DNA of 64,000 nt from Flavobacterium psychrophilum (lineage in GTDB: Bacteria; Bacteroidota; Bacteroidia; Flavobacteriales; Flavobacteriaceae), in the NCBI GenBank assembly GCA_945860385.1, contig CAMAQD010000003.1:97914-161913 (forward strand). The letters run 5' to 3'. The position numbers and the translations under genes were made by a program. Within the stretch, counting starts at the first letter, position 1. Each line of letters begins with the position of its first letter. The notes under the pieces were generated by a model. That model made no database searches. It saw nothing but the letters and a program-made list of their open reading frames with translations, and had not been told where the DNA came from. This document shows positions 24,698-33,674 of the stretch, in pieces.

Positions 24698-24728
24698 CAA
24701 ATATACAATCTATTTTATATTTTTACAA
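24698..24728 (-). promoter_or_regulatory. Promoter of the SRP RNA
   Basis: On the minus strand a TTG -33 element (24726-24728) is followed after 20 bases by TATATTTG (24698-24705), a full TAnnTTTG -7 box. It lies directly upstream of the mature 5' end. This is the best-formed Bacteroidota promoter in the window. Confidence 0.75.
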
Positions 24729-24782
24729 GGGCTTTGCACCTATAAAATATCGTTGTATATTGCATCATCAAAAATAAAATTT

Positions 24783-25856
24783 ATGAAAAATTATAACTTC
24801 CTATTTATCATTTTATTAGGAATCACTTTAGCGAATTGCGGAGGTGCAAAAAAAGGTGAAAATACTTTATTTACTTTCGATGATTCGAAATATAAGGAAC
24901 AATATCAGATACAAGAAGTATTAGAATTAGGAATTTTAAACCCTAGTGAAAAAGAAGTTGATAGCGTAATTTACTATAATAACGATAAAAAAATTGGCTC
25001 TAAAAAAGGTCTTGAAAAACTAGTTTTCAATTTAAAAGACCAAAAATTTGGAAATCAAAACCTGAAAGCGGTGGTCTATTTTGATGACGATTATTCTGAA
25101 GCCACGATGAAAATAGAATTAGTTTCGAATGTTAAACCAAAACTATTAAAATACACGATTGTAAACACCTATCCACACGATATTGAAGCCTACACCCAAG
25201 GATTAGAATTTTACCGTGACACGCTTTATGAAGGAACAGGAAACGGTCAAGGAGCTACTGGAAAAAGAGGAATTTCAAGTTTAAGAAAAACCGATTATAA
25301 AAGTGGAAAAGTGTATAAAAAAGTGGAATTAGCGGAACAATTTTTTGGCGAAGGAATCACAATACTTAACAATAAAGTCTTTCAATTGACTTGGCAAAAC
25401 AATGAGGGTTATGTTTATAATGCAGATACTTTCAAAAAAGAAAAAACATTTCAATATCCCAAACAAATGGAAGGTTGGGGATTAACAAGCGATGGCACCG
25501 TTTTGTATATGACCGATAGTTCAGAAACAATCCATATATTAGATCCCACAACTTTTAAAGAATTGAATTATATTAATGTTTATTCTTTGGATTCAAAAGT
25601 TCCAGCAGTCAATGAACTAGAGTGGATTGATGGAAAAATCTACGGAAATGTATATCAAAAAGATGCTATTGCTGTTATCAATCCTAAAACAGGAGCTGTC
25701 GAAGGAATAATAAATCTGGCCGACTTGGAAAAGAAAATTACTAAACTTCCTGATACTGATGTGCTAAACGGAATTGCCTATAACCCCAAAACTAAAACCA
25801 TTTTTGTAACTGGAAAAAACTGGAATAAAATGTTCGAAATCAAAGTTTCGGAATAA
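24783..25856 (+). CDS. Glutaminyl-peptide cyclotransferase, lipoprotein
   Basis: A 357-residue protein beginning at the ATG at 24783, with a lipoprotein signal (LGITLANCGG, lipobox Cys at residue 19). The frame is open further upstream to 24528, but that part crosses the SRP RNA. Residues about 30-110 form a small N-terminal domain. The rest is a beta-propeller of the plant/bacterial Glu_cyclase_2 family: YPHDIEAYTQGLEFYRD, GTGNGQGATGKRG, EGWGLTSDG and NELEWIDGKIYGNVYQ are characteristic. The enzyme turns N-terminal glutamine into pyroglutamate on exported proteins. It lies 11 bp upstream of hutI. Confidence 0.85.
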   Translation: MKNYNFLFIILLGITLANCGGAKKGENTLFTFDDSKYKEQYQIQEVLELGILNPSEKEVDSVIYYNNDKKIGSKKGLEKLVFNLKDQKFGNQNLKAVVYFDDDYSEATMKIELVSNVKPKLLKYTIVNTYPHDIEAYTQGLEFYRDTLYEGTGNGQGATGKRGISSLRKTDYKSGKVYKKVELAEQFFGEGITILNNKVFQLTWQNNEGYVYNADTFKKEKTFQYPKQMEGWGLTSDGTVLYMTDSSETIHILDPTTFKELNYINVYSLDSKVPAVNELEWIDGKIYGNVYQKDAIAVINPKTGAVEGIINLADLEKKITKLPDTDVLNGIAYNPKTKTIFVTGKNWNKMFEIKVSE

Positions 25857-25867
25857 TTTCACTCTAA

Positions 25868-27109
25868 ATGAAAACGCTACTCATCAACATCAAAGAATTG
25901 CTTCAAGTTCGGGATTCCTCGATTTTGAAGGTTTCAGGTAGTGAAATGGCGGTTCTTCCATCAATTAAAAATGCTTATTTGGTCATTGAAAATGATTTGA
26001 TTGCCGATTTTGGTTCAATGGATGATTTACCTGAAGATATAAATCCTGAAAAATGTATCGATGTTGATGGAAAAATAGCGCTTCCAAGTTGGTGTGATTC
26101 TCATACACACATCGTTTATGCAGGCAATCGAGAGCGTGAATTTGTTGATAGAATCAACGGACTTTCTTATGAAGAAATTGCCAAACGTGGTGGTGGAATA
26201 TTAAATTCTGCCAAAATACTCAACGAAGCTTCCGAAGATGAAATTTACAACCAATCGAAACTTCGTCTTGAAGAAGTGATGCGATTGGGAACTGGTGCGG
26301 TCGAAATAAAGTCGGGTTACGGACTTACTGTCGAGGGAGAATTGAAAATGTTAAGAGTAATTAGTCGATTAGCACAAAATTATCCTATAACCATAAAAGC
26401 CACTTTTCTTGGTGCACACGCTTTACCATTAGAATATAAGGAAAATCGACAAAGTTATATTGATTTAATCATCAATGAAATGCTTCCTGAAATCGCAAAA
26501 TATAATTTGGCTGACTTTATAGATGTATTTTGCGAAAAAGGTTATTTTACTGTTGCTGAAACTGAACAAATTATGGAAGCGGGAATTCGTTTTGGTTTAA
26601 AACCAAAAATTCACGTGAATCAATTCAACTCAATTGGCGGAATCCAAGCAGGAATTAAATACAAAGCGCTGTCTGTAGATCATCTGGAAATTATGAATCC
26701 ACAGGATATTGAAGCTTTAAAGAATTATGAAACAATGCCGGTAGCCCTACCCTCTTGCTCCTTTTTCTTGAGAATTCCTTATACTCCTGCTCGTGAAATG
26801 ATGGCAAAAGGATTACCATTGGCACTCGCTACCGATTTTAATCCCGGAACAACTCCGTCTGGCAATATGAATTTTGTAGTTTCTACTGCTTGCATCCAAA
26901 TGAAAATGACTCCCGAAGAAGCCATAAACGCCGCAACGATAAATGGAGCTTATGCGATGGGAATTTCAGAAACCCACGGAAGCATCACCATTGGCAAAAA
27001 AGCCAATCTTATTATCACAAAACCTATTTCTTCTTATTATCAATTGCCCTATGCTTATGGCAGCAACCTGATTGATACCGTAATTATTGAAGGCAAAATT
27101 TTTACATAA
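25868..27109 (+). CDS. hutI: Imidazolonepropionase
   Basis: A 413-residue amidohydrolase-fold enzyme that opens the imidazolone ring, third step of histidine degradation. Metal and substrate motifs include DSHTHIVYAGNRE (residues 78-90), GTGAVEIKSGYGLT, FLGAHALP, HVNQFNSIGG, VDHLE and ALATDFNPGTTPSG. Length and motifs are standard. HutG, the next-but-one enzyme of the pathway, lies 1 kb downstream on the same strand, separated by a gene in the opposite direction. HutH and HutU are not in the window. Confidence 0.93.
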   Translation: MKTLLINIKELLQVRDSSILKVSGSEMAVLPSIKNAYLVIENDLIADFGSMDDLPEDINPEKCIDVDGKIALPSWCDSHTHIVYAGNREREFVDRINGLSYEEIAKRGGGILNSAKILNEASEDEIYNQSKLRLEEVMRLGTGAVEIKSGYGLTVEGELKMLRVISRLAQNYPITIKATFLGAHALPLEYKENRQSYIDLIINEMLPEIAKYNLADFIDVFCEKGYFTVAETEQIMEAGIRFGLKPKIHVNQFNSIGGIQAGIKYKALSVDHLEIMNPQDIEALKNYETMPVALPSCSFFLRIPYTPAREMMAKGLPLALATDFNPGTTPSGNMNFVVSTACIQMKMTPEEAINAATINGAYAMGISETHGSITIGKKANLIITKPISSYYQLPYAYGSNLIDTVIIEGKIFT

Positions 27110-27112
27110 AAA

Positions 27113-27136
27113 AAGAGGAACAAAAATGCTCCTCTT
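27113..27136 (-). terminator. Terminator after the coiled-coil protein gene
   Basis: AAGAGGA (27113-27119) pairs with TCCTCTT (27130-27136). The plus-strand A run at 27108-27114 gives a U tract on the minus strand. It begins four bases past the hutI stop and may act weakly on hutI as well. Confidence 0.65.
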
Positions 27137-27158
27137 AAAATTGTAGTCTTGAAAGTTT

Positions 27159-28040
27159 TTACTTCAAAGTAAAACTTGTTTTAGAAACCAATTCGCTTTT
27201 GTCGAAAACATTTACGAAATACGTTCCTTTTGCAAAGTCTTTTCCTGGTAAATCTTCAGAAACTTGAACTGTTTTATTTTCGTATTTCACTTTAGAAATG
27301 AAACTGTACGTTAATGTTTTCTCATCAAAATTTACGGTTTGTTTGTCACCAAGAACATTATTCTTGCTGTCAATAACTTGAACATAATATTCTTTATCTC
27401 CAGATTTTGCTATTTGATTTTCGGCAATTGTGAAGCTAATTTTTAGAACATCAGCTCTACCCGCTTTATCTGTGGCTACTTGTTTTCCAGAACTTCTAAT
27501 TTTGTAAGCCGCAGTTTGCATATTTAATACAGACAGTTTAGACCCTTTTTCAACAGTTTTTGATAACTCTTCATTTTGTCCAACTAAAACTTCGTTGTAT
27601 TTTTTAGATTCTCCTAAAACAACTACTGTACTATCACGTTGTATTGTTAAAGTAGTATTTTGTTTTTTCAAGCCATCATTTTCAGCTATTAAAACTTTCA
27701 TATTACTTTGTAATTTCGATATTTCATTTTTGTATTTAGACAAACTCCCTTTAGATTTCTCTACATCGTTAATTAAATTCACAACTTTGTCTCTTTCTTT
27801 AACCAATTCTTCAGACATTGAAGTATTTTCGGCAATTGCAGCATCATAGGTTGCTTTTAATTCTTGCAAATCCTTCATAACTGATTCTTTTTCAGTCATA
27901 GTGGTTTTTAATTCCGTTTGCACTTGAGTTGCATCGGATGAAATCTTGTAGATATAAAATAAACTTCCTATCAAAAGGACAGCTAAAACACCAATAATAA
28001 TCTTTAGACTTGAGTTCGAATTGTTTTGTTGATCTTCCAT
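27159..28040 (-). CDS. Membrane-anchored coiled-coil protein of unknown function
   Basis: A 293-residue protein. A short polar N-terminus (MEDQQNNSNSS) is followed by one membrane helix (about 13-30, IIIGVLAVLLIGSLFYIY). A long coiled coil occupies about residues 35-165 (repeated E/K/L heptads such as EELVKERDKVVNLINDVEKS). A beta-rich C-terminal domain follows (about 175-293), with VLKISFTIAENQIAKSGDKEYY and GTYFVNVFDKSELV. The orientation suggests that the coiled coil faces the periplasm. The family is common in Flavobacteria but I know of no function. It is transcribed opposite to hutI and hutG. Confidence 0.65.
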   Translation of the reverse strand: MEDQQNNSNSSLKIIIGVLAVLLIGSLFYIYKISSDATQVQTELKTTMTEKESVMKDLQELKATYDAAIAENTSMSEELVKERDKVVNLINDVEKSKGSLSKYKNEISKLQSNMKVLIAENDGLKKQNTTLTIQRDSTVVVLGESKKYNEVLVGQNEELSKTVEKGSKLSVLNMQTAAYKIRSSGKQVATDKAGRADVLKISFTIAENQIAKSGDKEYYVQVIDSKNNVLGDKQTVNFDEKTLTYSFISKVKYENKTVQVSEDLPGKDFAKGTYFVNVFDKSELVSKTSFTLK

Positions 28041-28130
28041 TTTGTTTACTTTTAGTGGTAGAAATTAGTAATTAATTAGACAAATTTAATAATATAATAT
28101 GAGTTAATAACGGATTTTAAACATTTATAT

Positions 28131-28138
28131 TATATTTG
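28131..28138 (+). promoter_or_regulatory. -7 promoter box of hutG
   Basis: TATATTTG matches TAnnTTTG and lies 17 bases before the hutG ATG, so the leader must be very short (about 10 bases). No clear -33 TTTG is seen. Confidence 0.5.
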
Positions 28139-28155
28139 GGGGGATTTAAATTCAT

Positions 28156-29199
28156 ATGGAAAAACTAATACCGTTCACGATAAACGACCTTGCAAAAGTT
28201 ACAAACCACCGTAGTGGTGAAATAAAATTTGGGGAAAAGATGTTGACTATTCCGAAAGGGATGGACATTGCTCAGTTTTTAAAAACCTGCGAAGCAAAAT
28301 ATGTACTGTTCGGAATTCCAGAAGACATAGGGGTTAGAGCTAATTTTGGAAGACCCGGAGCAGCATCGGCTTGGGAATGTGCAATAGCGAGTATTGCTAA
28401 CATTCAACACAATCGATTCTGTAAAGGCAGCCAAATATTAGTTTTAGGACGATTGAATGTCTGTGAAGAGATGAAAGAAGTGGAACATTTAGATTTTAAT
28501 GATATTGATGATCGGTCAAAATTGAGTCAGCTTGTTGAAAAAATTGATAAAGATGTTTCACATATTATTTTTAATATCATAAAAGCAGGCAAAACTCCCA
28601 TTGTAATTGGTGGCGGTCACAATAATTCGTACGGAAATATAAAAGGAACTGCTCTTGCCAAAGGAAAACCCATTAATGCTGTTAATTTTGATGCCCATTC
28701 TGATTTTAGAATTCTAGAAGGACGACATAGCGGAAATGGCTTCTCTTATGCTTATGAAGAAGGCTTTCTGAAAAAATATTTCATTTTTGGTTTACACGAA
28801 AATTATACTTCCAAAAGTGTTTTAGATATTATCAAAAAAATTGAAGATAGAGTCCGTTATAACACGTACGATAGTATCAATATTCGAAAGGAAAAAAACT
28901 TCAATCAAGAACTTATTCAAGCCGCACAATTCATTCAAAATGACTTTTACGGCGTCGAAATTGATTTAGATGCGATTCCCAATATTGCCAGCAGCGCAAT
29001 GACTTTGAGCGGTTTTTCTGTTGAAGAACTGCGTCAGTTTGTTACTTTTTTTGGTAAAAACAGAAATGCGGCTTATCTTCATATTTGCGAAGGCGCTCCT
29101 GATTTATGTTATGAAAAAAACAATCATTTAATTGGGAAACTCATAGGATATTTGGTCACTGATTTTATAAAATCTAACAATAATATCGAAGTGGAATAA
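28156..29199 (+). CDS. hutG: Formimidoylglutamase / arginase-family ureohydrolase
   Basis: A 347-residue arginase-fold enzyme. The Mn-binding motifs are all present: GGGHNNSYG, NFDAHSDFR and VEIDLDAIPN. It differs from true arginases in length and in the DLDAIPN variant, which is seen in formimidoylglutamases of Bacteroidota. With hutI nearby, hydrolysis of N-formimidoylglutamate to glutamate and formamide is the most likely reaction. Agmatinase- or arginase-type activity cannot be excluded from sequence. It has its own promoter and is separated from hutI by a gene on the other strand. Confidence 0.8.
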   Translation: MEKLIPFTINDLAKVTNHRSGEIKFGEKMLTIPKGMDIAQFLKTCEAKYVLFGIPEDIGVRANFGRPGAASAWECAIASIANIQHNRFCKGSQILVLGRLNVCEEMKEVEHLDFNDIDDRSKLSQLVEKIDKDVSHIIFNIIKAGKTPIVIGGGHNNSYGNIKGTALAKGKPINAVNFDAHSDFRILEGRHSGNGFSYAYEEGFLKKYFIFGLHENYTSKSVLDIIKKIEDRVRYNTYDSINIRKEKNFNQELIQAAQFIQNDFYGVEIDLDAIPNIASSAMTLSGFSVEELRQFVTFFGKNRNAAYLHICEGAPDLCYEKNNHLIGKLIGYLVTDFIKSNNNIEVE

Positions 29200-29262
29200 A
29201 TCTTGCATCTTAAGGATATTGACTAAGAATCAATAGTGAATTTCCATAAAAAATAATAAGCC

Positions 29263-29270
29263 TATCTTTG
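29263..29270 (+). promoter_or_regulatory. -7 promoter box of the RNA helicase gene
   Basis: TATCTTTG, followed by C, is the commonest form of the flavobacterial -7 element. It predicts transcription from about 29277 and a 40-base leader. Confidence 0.55.
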
Positions 29271-29318
29271 CGAAAATTATCTAAGAAAAAAATTCTGGGT
29301 ATTTAATACAAAAATAAT

Positions 29319-30578
29319 ATGTTATTCGAAGATTTATCACTTTCAAAAAGTATACAAAGAGCCGTATTTGAAGAAGGCTACACACAACCCACTCCTATTC
29401 AAGAACAATCAATTCCGCTCGTTCTGGCAGGACGAGATTTAATAGGCTGCGCACAAACAGGAACAGGAAAAACGGCAGCATTTGCCATTCCGATTATACA
29501 TCAATTGCACCGAATTGTAGGTTCATCCAAAAAAGCCAAAGAAATTCGGGCATTAATTGTCACACCAACGAGAGAATTAGCGGTTCAGATTGGACAAAGC
29601 TTTGATACGTACGGCAAATACACCAACCTAGTGCAACTGACCATTTTTGGAGGAGTTTCACAAGTTCCTCAGGTAGATGCGCTTCGCAAAGGAATCGATG
29701 TATTGGTGGCAACACCGGGAAGATTACTTGATTTACACAAACAAGGTTTCATCGATTTGGATAATTTGCACACTTTAGTCCTTGACGAAGCCGACCAAAT
29801 GTTGGATATGGGTTTTATAAATGATGTCAAGAAAATAGTAAAGCTTACGCCAAAAAACAGGCAGACCTTATTATTTTCAGCAACAATGCCAATCGCTATC
29901 CGGGAATTAGCTGAAATGTTCTTAAAAGATCCAGAAAAAGTAGAAGTTTCACCCGTTTCATCCACAGCTGAAAATGTGGAACAGCACGTTTATTTTGTCG
30001 AAAAAGGCGAAAAAAGAAATTTATTGTATCATTTGATAAAAAATCAAAACTTGTCGGATGTTTTAGTTTTTTCTAGAACCAAACACGGCGCTGACAATGT
30101 GGTAAAAGCCTTGCGCAAAAAAGATATTGCTGCCGAAGCCATTCATGGAGACAAATCACAAAATGCCAGACAACGTGTTTTAGATGCTTTCAAGAACAAA
30201 GAAGTGGGCGTTCTTGTAGCCACCGATATTGCGGCTCGTGGTATCGATATAGACCAATTGCCTTATGTTATCAATTTTGATTTACCTAACATTCCAGAAA
30301 CTTACGTGCACAGAATTGGAAGAACTGGTCGTGCCGGAAATGAAGGAATTGCAATTTCTTTTTGCAGTAAAGACGAACATCAATATTGGAAAGACATCCA
30401 AAAACTTATAAAAGTAGATGTAAAAACGATAAGTGATCATCCTTATCTTTGGCATTCGGGAAATCCTGAAACAGCTCCCGGAGGATCTACAAAACCAAAT
30501 AACTCCAACCGAAGCGGCGGTGCGCACAAATCAAGAAAATCGAATGCATCGAAACAAAATAAAAAACGCTGGTATTAA
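29319..30578 (+). CDS. DEAD-box ATP-dependent RNA helicase (RhlE-like)
   Basis: A 419-residue DEAD-box helicase. The Q motif ([14 protein letters not shown]), Walker A (AQTGTGKT), [20 protein letters not shown], the RecA2 motif [18 protein letters not shown] and HRIGRTGR are all in order. The C-terminal 45 residues are a basic, Ser/Asn-rich tail ([30 protein letters not shown]), usual in RhlE-type proteins of Bacteroidota that bind RNA. It probably acts in ribosome assembly or RNA decay at low temperature. A strong terminator follows. Confidence 0.92.
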   Translation: MLFEDLSLSKSIQRAVFEEGYTQPTPIQEQSIPLVLAGRDLIGCAQTGTGKTAAFAIPIIHQLHRIVGSSKKAKEIRALIVTPTRELAVQIGQSFDTYGKYTNLVQLTIFGGVSQVPQVDALRKGIDVLVATPGRLLDLHKQGFIDLDNLHTLVLDEADQMLDMGFINDVKKIVKLTPKNRQTLLFSATMPIAIRELAEMFLKDPEKVEVSPVSSTAENVEQHVYFVEKGEKRNLLYHLIKNQNLSDVLVFSRTKHGADNVVKALRKKDIAAEAIHGDKSQNARQRVLDAFKNKEVGVLVATDIAARGIDIDQLPYVINFDLPNIPETYVHRIGRTGRAGNEGIAISFCSKDEHQYWKDIQKLIKVDVKTISDHPYLWHSGNPETAPGGSTKPNNSNRSGGAHKSRKSNASKQNKKRWY

Positions 30579-30608
30579 ATTGAATATTTTCTAATTATTA
30601 AAGTCTTA

Positions 30609-30648
30609 AAAAGCACCTTTTGGCAACAAATTAAAAGGTGCTTTTTTT
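30609..30648 (+). terminator. Terminator after the RNA helicase gene
   Basis: AAAAGCACCTTTT (30609-30621) pairs with AAAAGGTGCTTTT (30633-30645), continuing as a T run. A textbook intrinsic terminator. Confidence 0.9.
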
Positions 30649-30779
30649 GTTAAATATTATTAGTAAGTTTCTTATTGTCAATTATTTGAGTGTTAAAAAT
30701 TTGTTATTTTGAAGATAATTATTTTAAATAATTACTAACTTTAGGTATATAAATTTTAAAACCATTTAAATTCAATATT

Positions 30780-31247
30780 ATGAAAACTTTAGTTAAAAAA
30801 GACGGTTTATTTCCGTCATTGGAAAACAAATCAATCAACAATTTTTTTGATGATTTTATAACAAAAGATTTATTTGATTGGACCGACAGAAACTTTGCAG
30901 CTTTGGGTAGTAATTTGCCTTCTGTAAATTTGAAAGAAACTGATACTAAAATTGAAGTAGAATTAGCAGCTCCGGGAATGAAAAGAGAAGATTTCAAAGT
31001 AGAAATCGACAATGATATTCTAATGATTTCTTCAGAAAAAGAAGAGAAAAAAGAAGAAGTTAGCAAGAAAGAAAATTTCATTCGAAGAGAGTTTAATTAT
31101 CAATCTTTCAGCAGAACCTTCAGCTTACCCGATACAATAGATGAAAACAAAATTGAAGCCAATTATAAAGATGGAATTCTTCACGTTGTAGTAGGTAAAA
31201 AAGATGGTGTCAAAAAAAGAACGCTGAAATCAATTCCAATTAAATAA
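30780..31247 (+). CDS. Hsp20/alpha-crystallin small heat-shock protein
   Basis: A 155-residue small chaperone. A short N-terminal arm (LFPSLENKSINNFFDDF) precedes the alpha-crystallin domain, about residues 48-140: SVNLKETDTKIEVELAAPG, MKREDFKVEIDNDILMIS and ANYKDGILHVVVGKK. It lacks a strict I-x-I tail but ends KSIPIK, which contains an I-P-I. It holds unfolded proteins for refolding. Its promoter is unclear: TAACTTTA at 30736-30743 is one base off the -7 consensus, so a heat-shock regulator or alternative sigma factor is possible. Confidence 0.9.
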   Translation: MKTLVKKDGLFPSLENKSINNFFDDFITKDLFDWTDRNFAALGSNLPSVNLKETDTKIEVELAAPGMKREDFKVEIDNDILMISSEKEEKKEEVSKKENFIRREFNYQSFSRTFSLPDTIDENKIEANYKDGILHVVVGKKDGVKKRTLKSIPIK

Positions 31248-31268
31248 ATTATTTTCTTTCATTACAAC

Positions 31269-31298
31269 AAAAAACGCTGTCAATAGACAGCGTTTTTT
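31269..31298. terminator. Bidirectional terminator between hsp20 and the hybrid kinase
   Basis: AAAAAACGCTGTC (31269-31281) pairs with GACAGCGTTTTTT (31286-31298), with an A run on the left and a T run on the right. It overlaps the last codons of the kinase gene and can stop transcription from both directions. Confidence 0.88.
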
Positions 31299-33490
31299 GC
31301 TTTTTTTATTTGATCATTAATTACCTGAAATAACTTTAATGGCTCAAAAGGTTTTATCATAATATCATTCATACCAGCATCAATGGCTTCTTCAGTGATT
31401 TCGTCTTTGGCGAAAGCAGTCAATGCGATAATAGGAGTTTGAATTCCTTTTAGACGAATTTTTCTTGTGGTTTCGAAACCACTAATTAGAGGCATATTGA
31501 TATCCATCAGAATAACATCGAAAACATCTTTTTCCAGAACATCCAAAGCTTGATACCCATCATCAACGATAAAGCAGCTACAATTATTTTTTTCAATAAT
31601 TTTCTTCGTAATGGTTTGATTGATTTTATTGTCTTCAACTACCAAAACCTTAAATATTTGACCTGAACTTAAATCAACTCTAATGTTATTGATTATTTCG
31701 TTTGTCTTTTCAGGGTCACTTTCAAAAACAATTGTAAATATAAAAGTCGTACCAACACCAACCTGACTTTCGAGAGTAATATCACTATTGAACAATTCTA
31801 ACAATCGCTTCACTATCGATAAACCCAAACCTGTTCCTTGATAATCATTGTCATTTCGGCCAAGTTGCACGAATTTTTCAAATATTTTCTCTTGGTCAGC
31901 GGCCTCAATTCCTACTCCATTATCTGAGATTTGAAATTCAATATGATGCAAATTATTTTCAACTTTAACTAAATTGGCACTAATAATTACCTCCCCATTT
32001 TTGGTGAATTTCAATGCATTACTAACCAAATTCATAAGTATTTGAGCCAATCGCAGCTTGTCTCCAATAAGATATTCAGGAATGGCTGAATCTATTTTGA
32101 CCCTAATTATATTTTTATGACTTTGTGAAATAAAGGAAAGGGCATTTTTTACTAATTTAATTTCATCCGAAAGATTGAAGGTTAAACTTTCAAGAACTAT
32201 TCTGTTTTCTTCAATTTTATTGATTTGTAAAATATCATTAACAAGCGACAATAAATAACGAGCCGAAAATTTTAGCGAATTCAAATGAGGACTTTTTGCG
32301 AGTTCTTTATGCTCATCTAATAACAAATTGGTTATCCCAATAACTCCATACAAAGGAGTTCTTAATTCGTGACTAATTGTAGATACAAATTGAGTTTTTG
32401 CATGAGAAGCTTCTTCGGCTTTATCTTTAGCAATTAGCAATTCTTCATTAGCTAGAGTAAGATCGTGATTAACTTTTTTCTTAAAATTATAATTTTTATA
32501 GAGCGTATATAGAAGCATTAATAAAACTAAAAATACAATTACAAATAAGATTACTATTATGCGTGATTTTCTGAGACTTTGAAATTGAGCTTCTTTCTCT
32601 GTTTCAATTCTGTCAATTTCTCTTTTGTATTCGTCTAATTCAAGATTAATCCCAACCACATTAGCTTTTTTAAGCAATCCTTCGTTATAAATTTCCTTTG
32701 TAATTTTATCATAAATCACTAAGTTTTCATAAGCCTTTTTATAATCACCCTCTTTAAGCAAAAGTTTGGAATATTCTTGATGGGAAAAAGCTAAATCATT
32801 CTTTTCACCTAATTTTTTACCAAGACTTATGGCCGTCATAAAATAAGATTCTGCAGCATTATAATCACCAATGTGATTACTATACATCCCATTTAACATG
32901 TTGAAAACCACTATAGTTGTATTATCACCAAATTTTGGATGGTATTTATTGATATATTGTAAATAAGGCAATCCATTTTCAAATTGGCCAATATCAAAAT
33001 AAGCCCAGGTTATATTTAGTTTTGTGAAAACAATTTGAGCAGTATCCGAAGTTTTCTGACTATATTTAAGGGCTTCTTTATAATATTTGATACCATTCTT
33101 GTACTCTTTTTTTTCAAAACAGTACACATTCCCCAAATTATTATTTAAATAATTTTTTACGGTATCATTTTCAGTTTTATTAGCATAAATTAACCCTTTT
33201 TTATAAAAGGCAATAGCTTTATCAAATTCCGACAAAGCATCGAAATTAGCCGCAATAATGTTATACGATGCCGCAATCAGATAATCATCTTTACTTATTG
33301 TAGCATAATTCAAACTCAATCTTGCTGTTTCTAATGATTTTTCAAATTTTTCTGAATTCAAATATTTTACAGCAAGTTTTGTAGTATTTCGAATTTCTAG
33401 TTTAGAAGGGGTTTTGGCTTGTGCAAATAAAATAGCACTAAAAGAATTCAGTAAGATAAATAATAATAAAACAGGACGGATTTGCTGCAT
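31280..33490 (-). CDS. TPR-containing hybrid sensor histidine kinase/response regulator
   Basis: A 736-residue protein with, in order: a signal peptide (ending LFAQ, about 24), periplasmic TPR repeats (about 30-280; FYKKGLIYANK, YYKEALKYSQK, YNAAESYFMTAISLGKK), one membrane helix near 312-331, and a coiled linker. The HisKA domain has the phospho-acceptor His near 374 (TISHELRTPLYG). The HATPase domain shows NLVSNALKF, DNGVGI and GTGLGLSIV. A receiver domain with phospho-acceptor Asp near 661 (ILMDINMP) ends it. The TPR sensor architecture is common in Bacteroidota. No cognate regulator gene adjoins it, so its phosphorelay partner is unknown. Confidence 0.9.
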   Translation of the reverse strand: MQQIRPVLLLFILLNSFSAILFAQAKTPSKLEIRNTTKLAVKYLNSEKFEKSLETARLSLNYATISKDDYLIAASYNIIAANFDALSEFDKAIAFYKKGLIYANKTENDTVKNYLNNNLGNVYCFEKKEYKNGIKYYKEALKYSQKTSDTAQIVFTKLNITWAYFDIGQFENGLPYLQYINKYHPKFGDNTTIVVFNMLNGMYSNHIGDYNAAESYFMTAISLGKKLGEKNDLAFSHQEYSKLLLKEGDYKKAYENLVIYDKITKEIYNEGLLKKANVVGINLELDEYKREIDRIETEKEAQFQSLRKSRIIVILFVIVFLVLLMLLYTLYKNYNFKKKVNHDLTLANEELLIAKDKAEEASHAKTQFVSTISHELRTPLYGVIGITNLLLDEHKELAKSPHLNSLKFSARYLLSLVNDILQINKIEENRIVLESLTFNLSDEIKLVKNALSFISQSHKNIIRVKIDSAIPEYLIGDKLRLAQILMNLVSNALKFTKNGEVIISANLVKVENNLHHIEFQISDNGVGIEAADQEKIFEKFVQLGRNDNDYQGTGLGLSIVKRLLELFNSDITLESQVGVGTTFIFTIVFESDPEKTNEIINNIRVDLSSGQIFKVLVVEDNKINQTITKKIIEKNNCSCFIVDDGYQALDVLEKDVFDVILMDINMPLISGFETTRKIRLKGIQTPIIALTAFAKDEITEEAIDAGMNDIMIKPFEPLKLFQVINDQIKKAKNAVY

Positions 33491-33613
33491 ACCTAAATTA
33501 AAAACACTTCAAATATACATTATAAATTATTATAAAAGCATTTAATATGAGGATTTTATAAGTTATTCCTTAATATATAATGATTCAAAATATAATTTTA
33601 ATTGAAATACAAT

Positions 33614-33648
33614 TAAAAAAAAATACCGCTCAAAAATTTTGAACGGCA
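33614..33648 (-). terminator. Terminator after the dicarboxylate symporter gene
   Basis: CCGCTCAAAA and TTTTGAACGG (33626-33646) form a stem with one mismatch. The A run at 33615-33623 gives a U tract for minus-strand transcripts leaving the gene that ends at 33675. Confidence 0.8.
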
Positions 33649-33674
33649 TTAAAATAAGATGTAATACTTGAAAT

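Noticed and set aside
24528..24782. Upstream extension of the glutaminyl cyclase frame
   Set aside because: The extra 85 codons run through the SRP RNA and its promoter. The lipoprotein signal begins at the ATG at 24783.
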